From: Brevundimonas sp.
GTDB lineage: Bacteria; Pseudomonadota; Alphaproteobacteria; Caulobacterales; Caulobacteraceae
Length of the DNA stretch: 10,320 nt
Reading direction: 5' to 3'
NCBI GenBank assembly: GCA_020253595.1
Contig: JADCBH010000358.1
Location: 1-10,320 of the forward strand
Made by a program: the position numbers and the translations under genes. Of the stretch, positions 6,545-10,320 are shown in pieces. The notes beneath the pieces were generated by a model. It was not told where the DNA came from, ran no database searches, and worked only from the letters and a program-made list of their open reading frames with translations. The first letter of the stretch is position 1. Each line of letters begins with the position of its first letter.

Positions 6545-7140
6545 TAGTTGGCTCCTCTGGCCGAGGTCGATCGCTCCACGAAGTACCGACACCCTTCACG
6601 GAACGTCCGGGAACGATCTACGGCGCAATCATCGGACGACAATACCGCTCGTTCAGCCGCCCATGCATACCCCGCCTCATGATCTCGGCAGTTTGTGCCG
6701 AAGCAATGATAAACGGCATAGCGGTACGGATTTGGCGGGTTGTCTACGATCAAAATGACTACCGCCAACACGAGAAGAACGACGCCTAATGTTGCGCCTA
6801 CGATCGTTGGAACTCTAAAGCGCACTTCGTCAGATCGGATTGCCTTGCCCCGTCTTTCAGCGCGTTGCTCCAACTTGGTTGAAATCCAGATACCAATGAG
6901 ACCTGGACCTAGAGCAACAACGCGCATCAGGAGTTCTAGGGGATTGTAGAGGCTCGCGGCGAAATCCTGGCTTCCATCCCAAAAGCCCATTACTCTCATC
7001 TTGAACAGAAGAGTGCCGGCCCAACTTCCGACGATCAACCCAATGTAGGCTAAGGCCAGCGTGTTCAGGACATCTCCCGCGAGCCGGGAGACTGAACCGC
7101 CTCGTTTGTCTGCGCTCGGCCCGCTCAGATCAGTCGTCAC
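6544..7140 (-). CDS. Membrane protein with a Cys-containing C-terminal domain, inserted between pntAA and pntAB
   Basis: This 198-aa ORF uses a GTG start at 7140 that overlaps the pntAA stop (GTGA), with GAGGGGG about 7 nt upstream. Three transmembrane segments are visible, at about 22-46, 67-88 and 111-133. A roughly 60-residue tail carries four cysteines (146, 151, 172, 184) and the segment AGYAWAAERAVLSSDDC followed by SRTFREGCRYFVE. From memory, a G-Y-x-W-A ... D-D-C ... S-x-x-F-x-E-G-C pattern recurs in unnamed proteobacterial proteins; no function is known to me. With an odd number of helices, tail and N-terminus lie on opposite sides. If the tail is periplasmic, the cysteines could form disulfides. 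GC is clearly lower than in its neighbours (31 of 60 bases in 6781-6840, against 42 of 60 in 7201-7260), suggesting foreign origin. Confidence 0.8.
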   Translation of the reverse strand: MTTDLSGPSADKRGGSVSRLAGDVLNTLALAYIGLIVGSWAGTLLFKMRVMGFWDGSQDFAASLYNPLELLMRVVALGPGLIGIWISTKLEQRAERRGKAIRSDEVRFRVPTIVGATLGVVLLVLAVVILIVDNPPNPYRYAVYHCFGTNCRDHEAGYAWAAERAVLSSDDCAVDRSRTFREGCRYFVERSTSARGAN

Positions 7141-8270
7141 CCCAGCACCCCCTCATGCACCACCGCCCCACCGTGGGTGACGACGGAGGCCTTGAGGATC
7201 TCGTCCTCCAGATCGGGGGCCAGGGCCCCCTCCTTGATCAGCAGGCCTGCGAAGGCGACCAGGTTCTTGGCGTAGAGGCTCGACGCGTCCGACGCGATCC
7301 GGCCGGGCAGGTTGGCGAGGCCGACGATGGTGACGCCGTTCGGGGTGGTCACGACCTCGTTCAGCCTGGCACCCTGGACGTTGCCGCCGTTCTCGATGGC
7401 CAGATCGACGATGACCGAGCCGGGCTTCATGGAAGCGACGTGGTCGGCGGTGACCAGGGTCGGGGCCGGACGGCCCGGGATCAGGGCTGTGGTGATGACG
7501 ATGTCCTGCTTGGTGATGTGGGTCGCGGTGAGCGCGGCCTGCTTGGCCTTGTACTCGTCCGACATCTCCTTGGCGTAGCCGCCGGCGGTCTGGGCGTTCT
7601 GGAACTCCTCGTCCTCGACGGCGACGAACTTGGCACCGAGCGATTCCACCTGTTCCTTGGTGGCGGGACGCACGTCGGTGGCGGTGACCACCGCGCCCAG
7701 ACGCCGGGCCGTGGCGATGGCCTGCAGCCCCGCGACGCCCACGCCTATGACGAAGACCTTGGCGGCGGCGACGGTGCCGGCCGCCGTCATCATCATCGGA
7801 AAGCCCCGACCATAGGCGTTGGCCGCCTCGATGACCGCGCGATAGCCCGCCAGGTTCGCCTGGGACGACAGGGCGTCCATGACCTGGGCGCGGGTGATGC
7901 GCGGCACGAACTCCATGGCAAACGCCGTGGCGTTGGCCTTGGCCAGGGCCGAGACCGTGTCCTTCTCGCGATAGGCATCCAGAAGGGCGACGACGATCGC
8001 CCCGGGCTTGAGCGCGGTGATCTCCTGCTGGGTCGGCCCGCGCACCTTGAGCAGCAGGTCGGCCCCGTCCAGTACGGCGCGGGTGTCGGGCTTCACCGTC
8101 GCGCCGGCGGCGGCATAGTCGGCGTCAGGGATCGAAGACGCCTGGCCGGTCCCGGCCTCGATGGAGACGGCGGCGCCCATGGCGACGAACTTCTTCACCG
8201 TGTCAGGGGTGACAGCGCAACGGGTCTCGCCCTGATGGCGCTCCCGGGTCACGGCGATGGTCAGGCCCAC
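7137..8270 (-). CDS. pntAA: NAD(P) transhydrogenase subunit alpha part 1 (PntAA)
   Basis: This 377-aa soluble NAD(H)-binding domain dI of the proton-translocating transhydrogenase is related to alanine dehydrogenase. The N-terminal half starts TIAVTRERHQGETRCAVTPD (4-23). PRITRAQVMDALSSQANLAG (123-142) is the conserved loop region near the nucleotide and dIII contact. The Rossmann motif VIGVGVAGLQAIATARRLGA spans 174-193, with the acidic D199 of TDVRP after the second strand. DLAIENGGN is at 289-297. The start is a GTG at 8270, supported by GGAGGG 6 nt upstream. It is the first gene of the seven-gene operon ending with pntB, and its stop overlaps the next start as GTGA. The split into AA and AB is typical of alphaproteobacteria. 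Confidence 0.97.
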   Translation of the reverse strand: MGLTIAVTRERHQGETRCAVTPDTVKKFVAMGAAVSIEAGTGQASSIPDADYAAAGATVKPDTRAVLDGADLLLKVRGPTQQEITALKPGAIVVALLDAYREKDTVSALAKANATAFAMEFVPRITRAQVMDALSSQANLAGYRAVIEAANAYGRGFPMMMTAAGTVAAAKVFVIGVGVAGLQAIATARRLGAVVTATDVRPATKEQVESLGAKFVAVEDEEFQNAQTAGGYAKEMSDEYKAKQAALTATHITKQDIVITTALIPGRPAPTLVTADHVASMKPGSVIVDLAIENGGNVQGARLNEVVTTPNGVTIVGLANLPGRIASDASSLYAKNLVAFAGLLIKEGALAPDLEDEILKASVVTHGGAVVHEGVLG

Positions 8271-8279
8271 GCGAATCCC

Positions 8280-8297
8280 TCCGTCCCTATGGACGGA
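8280..8297 (-). promoter_or_regulatory. Hairpin in the pntAA leader overlapping the ribosome-binding site
   Basis: TCCGTCC (8280-8286) and GGACGGA (8291-8297) form a perfect 7-bp stem with a 4-nt loop. In the minus-strand transcript the stem ends 9 nt before the GTG start, and its 3' arm includes the first three bases of the GGAGGG Shine-Dalgarno sequence. It could limit pntAA translation or protect the mRNA 5' end. It has no T-tract and is not a terminator. Confidence 0.45.
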
Positions 8298-8302
8298 TCA
8301 AG

Positions 8303-8330
8303 GTTAGGCGTTGGAAGGCGGCCGCGTCAA
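8303..8330 (-). promoter_or_regulatory. Possible promoter of the pnt operon
   Basis: On the minus strand, TTGACG (8325-8330) is a good -35 for an alphaproteobacterial housekeeping sigma factor. CCTAAC (8303-8308) 16 bp downstream is a mediocre -10. Transcription would start near 8296, putting the leader hairpin at the very 5' end. The rest of the 129-bp gap (8271-8399) holds nothing recognisable. Read-through from the oxidase subunit gene is also possible, as no clear terminator is seen. Confidence 0.35.
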
Positions 8331-8399
8331 AGGCGCGCGCGGCCGAAGGCGCTTGGTCGCAGTCGCCCCACGCTCAGACGGCGTGGCCTTGCGCGTGGA

Positions 8400-8666
8400 T
8401 CAGTGATCCGACTTGGGGCTCTTCAGGAAGAAGTAGCCGCCGACCGACAGCACGCCCGCGCCGATCAGGCCGGTGATCAGGCTGCCGTTGGGCATGAACC
8501 ACAGGGTCAGAAGCAGCAGGACCGCCGCAACCGCCAGCGAACCCCACTTGGTCAGGCCCATGAACAGGTCCCAGGTCGAGCGCTGCTCCTCGATCGTCAT
8601 CGAGCCGTGGACATAGGCCTGGGCGTCGTGATCGGCGGCGTCGTGGGAGGTCTTGTGGTCGGCCAT
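8400..8666 (-). CDS. aa3-type cytochrome c oxidase subunit IV
   Basis: This 88-aa small subunit belongs to the bacterial aa3 oxidase subunit IV family (COX4_pro_2 type), single-chain and normal in length. The diagnostic segment is YVHGSMTIEEQRSTWDLFMG (18-37), followed by FMGLTKWGSL. Two hydrophobic helices at about 42-58 and 64-81 follow, ending in the polar tail KSPKSDH. The His/Asp-rich N-terminal 17 residues are probably cytoplasmic. The subunit sits in the inner membrane beside the catalytic subunits of the terminal oxidase; its exact role is not well defined. The ATG at 8666 lacks a clear Shine-Dalgarno sequence, but a good promoter lies 37 bp upstream. From memory, the neighbourhood with pntAA is common in alphaproteobacteria. 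Confidence 0.93.
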   Translation of the reverse strand: MADHKTSHDAADHDAQAYVHGSMTIEEQRSTWDLFMGLTKWGSLAVAAVLLLLTLWFMPNGSLITGLIGAGVLSVGGYFFLKSPKSDH

Positions 8667-8702
8667 GGAATGCGGGTCCGGCGGAAGGGGGTCTGGCGGC
8701 GT

Positions 8703-8730
8703 CTTATAGCGATGACGGGCGGTGGCTCAA
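8703..8730 (-). promoter_or_regulatory. Promoter of the oxidase subunit IV gene
   Basis: On the minus strand, -35 TTGAGC (8725-8730) and -10 TATAAG (8703-8708) are separated by 16 bp. The -10 lies in GCTATAAG, close to the Caulobacter housekeeping -10 consensus GCTANAWC. The predicted start of transcription is near 8696, giving a leader of about 30 nt. The -35 lies just after the stop of brnA, so this gene is separate from the brnTA operon. Confidence 0.6.
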
Positions 8731-8735
8731 GCCCG

Positions 8736-9017
8736 TCACCCGGCCTTGCGGTTGGCCAGCATATAGTCCCGCAACACCCGGTTCACCGCCGTCTGGTACT
8801 TCGGCTCGGTGCGTTTGAACCAGTCCACCACATCGGCGTCGAGACGAATGGTCACGGGCTGCTTCCCGGGCCGGTAGAACACACCCCGACGAAAGCCCGA
8901 GAAGTCGGTGATCTCCGGCGCATCGCTCAGGTCGATGTCCTCGTCACGGATGGCATCGATCGCCGCGAGTTCAGCGGAGATATCTCTCGTCGCCGGCTTC
9001 ATACCCTTTGATTTCAT
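8736..9017 (-). CDS. brnA: BrnA-family antitoxin
   Basis: This is a 93-aa protein. The conserved BrnA core is PVTIRLDADVVDWFKR (about 54-69), then the YQTAVNRVLRDYML helix (about 74-87). Together they make the C-terminal ribbon-helix-helix DNA-binding part; the acidic N-terminal half (EDIDLSDAPEITDFSGF) is the likely toxin-binding region. In known systems BrnA neutralises BrnT by direct binding and the complex represses the brnTA promoter. The ATG at 9017 puts the start 47 nt inside the toxin gene, with AAAGG about 10 nt upstream. An in-frame ATG at 9002 is a less likely start, because its only purine tract is almost adjacent. Length and motifs are intact. Confidence 0.92.
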   Translation of the reverse strand: MKSKGMKPATRDISAELAAIDAIRDEDIDLSDAPEITDFSGFRRGVFYRPGKQPVTIRLDADVVDWFKRTEPKYQTAVNRVLRDYMLANRKAG

Positions 9018-9276
9018 GTTTCGTCGCCTTTCGGGCCGTGATCACACGAACATAGATCTGACCGTCCTCATCGACCCAGGTGTGGCCGACAAACAGCACG
9101 GTGGTGAACCCGATCCTGCCAACGGTTCGCCACCGCTGTTCACCGTCCACCACCCGTTCCATCTCGCTGATCGCATCTGGATCGTCGAACACCTGAACAG
9201 CGATGTCGAAGGCGATGCCATGCTTGGCAAGATTGGTCCGGGCTTTTTCAGAATCCCACTCGAAGATCGGGGTCAT
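8971..9276 (-). CDS. brnT: BrnT-family ribonuclease toxin
   Basis: This 101-aa protein has the standard BrnT layout: FEWDSEKARTNLAKHGIAFD (5-24), AVQVFDDPDAISE (26-38), central strands RIGFTTVLFVGHTW (54-67), and the C-terminal RVITARKATKHEIKGYE (77-93). BrnT has a RelE-like fold and cleaves RNA to stop growth, held in check by BrnA. Unlike most toxin-antitoxin operons, the toxin gene comes first, as is usual for brnTA. The ATG at 9276 gives the expected N-terminus, but no Shine-Dalgarno sequence precedes it: the bases before it are AT-rich (AATACAA). Translation may be leaderless or inefficient. The gene begins 38 nt after the serine hydrolase stop on the same strand. Its 3' end overlaps brnA by 47 nt. 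Confidence 0.93.
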   Translation of the reverse strand: MTPIFEWDSEKARTNLAKHGIAFDIAVQVFDDPDAISEMERVVDGEQRWRTVGRIGFTTVLFVGHTWVDEDGQIYVRVITARKATKHEIKGYEAGDERYLR

Positions 9277-9303
9277 TTGTATTTACATTTTTGTATGCAC
9301 AAA
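9276..9303 (-). promoter_or_regulatory. AT-rich promoter/operator region of brnTA
   Basis: This is a strikingly AT-rich patch in a GC-rich window. On the minus strand it holds two direct copies of ATACAAA (9290-9296 and 9276-9282), 14 bp apart. It also holds an inverted repeat, TTTGT/ACAAA with a 4-bp spacer (9290-9303), and a small TGTA/TACA dyad. These are plausible sites for the ribbon-helix-helix BrnA protein. A weak -10 (TAAATA) just before the ATG would make the mRNA nearly leaderless. Assignment is by position. Confidence 0.45.
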
Positions 9304-9314
9304 CGCAATCCCGC

Positions 9315-10320
9315 TCACTCCAGCGCCGCCAGGACGTCGCGGGCGAAGCGGGCGATGTCGAAACCGCCTCCGCCTGCGTCCTCGCCCCGACGCACCACGA
9401 CGATGCGGCGGCTGGGCACGATGACGACATACTGACCCCGGTTGCCCTGGGCTGCGATGGTGTCGGGCGGGATGCCTTCGGAGCGGTTCATCAGCCAGAA
9501 GGTCGCGCCATAGCCCAGGGCTCCGTTCGGCTGGGGTCCGGAGGGTTCGGACACATAGGCGCGCCAGTTTTCGGGCAGCAGCCGTTCACCCTCCCAGACG
9601 CCGTCCTGGATATACAGCTGGCCGAAACGGGCCAGGTCGCGGGCGGTCGACCAGACCTGGCTGGACAGCATGTAGCCGCCGCGCCAGTCGGTCTCGGCCG
9701 TGGTGTCGACCATGCCCAGCCGGTCGAAGAAGGCGGCGGGCGGGTTGGCGGCGAAGAAGTCCGACAGGCTGTGGACGGCCAGCAGGGTGTCGTTGTTGGC
9801 ATAGCGATAACGGCTGCCGGGCGCCGCGATCAGGGGCCAGCTGGTCGCCTGTTCCGCGATGGTCACCCCGCCGAAGTAGAGAGCGTCGGTGCGATTGCCC
9901 GCGGTATCGCTGGTCAGTCCCGAGGCCATGCGCATCAGGTTGTCGAGCGTGATGCGCGATCTTGGATCGCCGGGCGTCGACCAGTCCGCAAGGGTGGCCG
10001 GTCTGTAGACGTCGGTGGCACCCTGCTGAACCGCCCAGCCGATCAGGGTGCCCGCGAGGCTCTTGGCCACCGACCAGGTCCGCTGGGGGGTGTCCGGCCC
10101 GAAGTCTTCGCCATAACGCTCGGCGACCAGACGGCCATCCTGGACCACGACCAGGGCGGTCGTCACCGCACGCTCGCCATAGGCGGTCCCCAGCGCACCC
10201 GACAAGGCGGCATCGAGAGCGGCGACGTCTCCTCGCGGGGCAGCGGTCGGCCAGTCGCTCGCCTCGGCTCGACGAACGGGTGTCCGCAGCGGGAGGGACG
10301 TCGAGCCGACCGGCGCGACC
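9315..10320 (-). CDS. Serine hydrolase, class C beta-lactamase/6-aminohexanoate hydrolase type, N-terminus beyond window
   Basis: The frame is open to the right edge, so 335 codons of a longer protein are visible and the true start is off-window; the TTG at 10205 is an internal codon. The segment SDWPTAAPRGDVAALDAAL (about 10263-10207) is the usual lead-in to the catalytic domain of this family. Catalytic motif 1, S-x-x-K, is in TWSVAKS (Ser codon 10071-10073, Lys 10062-10064). Motif 2, Y-x-N, is in YRYANND (YAN codons 9795-9803). A glycine-rich QGNRGQYVVIVPSRRIVVV near the C-terminus takes the place of motif 3. Such proteins hydrolyse amide or ester bonds by an acyl-serine mechanism; the substrate here is unknown, and resistance to beta-lactams should not be assumed. 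A secreted or membrane-anchored form is likely, but the N-terminus is not seen. Confidence 0.9.
   Translation of the reverse strand, partial: VAPVGSTSLPLRTPVRRAEASDWPTAAPRGDVAALDAALSGALGTAYGERAVTTALVVVQDGRLVAERYGEDFGPDTPQRTWSVAKSLAGTLIGWAVQQGATDVYRPATLADWSTPGDPRSRITLDNLMRMASGLTSDTAGNRTDALYFGGVTIAEQATSWPLIAAPGSRYRYANNDTLLAVHSLSDFFAANPPAAFFDRLGMVDTTAETDWRGGYMLSSQVWSTARDLARFGQLYIQDGVWEGERLLPENWRAYVSEPSGPQPNGALGYGATFWLMNRSEGIPPDTIAAQGNRGQYVVIVPSRRIVVVRRGEDAGGGGFDIARFARDVLAALE

Noticed and set aside
6544..6592. A 16-residue N-terminal extension of PntAB.
   Set aside because: The AGAGGAG site and the family's normal N-terminus both support the ATG at 6544.
5604..6599. A 331-codon minus-strand frame that appears to fuse sequence over pntAB and the 102-aa gene to the MntA sequence.
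   Set aside because: Only its last 100 residues are the real MntA. The upstream part is out of frame with PntAB and the 102-aa protein, and a good start with overlap exists at 5906. It is not a true fusion.
7155..9011. A 618-codon plus-strand frame opposite pntAA, the oxidase subunit IV gene and brnA.
   Set aside because: It runs across several well-supported minus-strand genes and their promoters, and its composition is Gly/Asp/Arg/His-rich without motifs.
9315..10205. Serine hydrolase starting at the TTG at 10205.
   Set aside because: The frame stays open upstream to the window edge and encodes the family's usual WPTAAP lead-in, so the TTG is internal.

Overview
The window looks like chromosome from a high-GC alphaproteobacterium. 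Three points support this: a proton-translocating transhydrogenase split into three polypeptides (PntAA, PntAB, PntB), a small aa3-type oxidase subunit IV of the alphaproteobacterial kind next to it, and a GC-rich imperfect palindrome of a sort I associate with Caulobacterales such as Brevundimonas. The genus is inference. Nearly every gene is on the minus strand. The only plus-strand gene I accept is at 2499-2741. No tRNA, rRNA, CRISPR array or transposase was seen.

Left region (1-2741): a restriction-modification unit read leftwards. A WYL-domain regulator (1393-2385) lies 12 nt upstream of an MmeI-like (type IIL) enzyme that fuses nuclease and methyltransferase (1-1380, cut by the window edge). 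Upstream of the regulator is a perfect 8-bp inverted repeat with a 7-bp spacer (2425-2447), a good operator candidate. It is shared with a divergent 80-aa ORF (2499-2741).

Middle-left (2742-3778): a roughly 138-bp imperfect palindrome between convergent genes, then a DUF1801 protein and a small exported protein of unknown function.

Centre (3845-8270): the transhydrogenase operon, order pntAA - 198-aa membrane protein - pntAB - 102-aa membrane protein - mntA-like nucleotidyltransferase - hepT-like HEPN toxin - pntB. Every junction is an overlap or direct abutment (GTGA, TAATG, TGA/ATG, ATGA, TGATG, ATGA). A toxin-antitoxin pair and a lower-GC membrane protein are therefore stitched, with likely translational coupling, into a core NADPH-generating operon. 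This is the most unusual thing in the window.

Right region (8400-10320): the aa3-type cytochrome c oxidase subunit IV with a good promoter, a BrnT/BrnA toxin-antitoxin pair with a 47-nt overlap and an AT-rich upstream region, and a serine hydrolase of the class C beta-lactamase/6-aminohexanoate hydrolase type whose N-terminus lies beyond the right edge.
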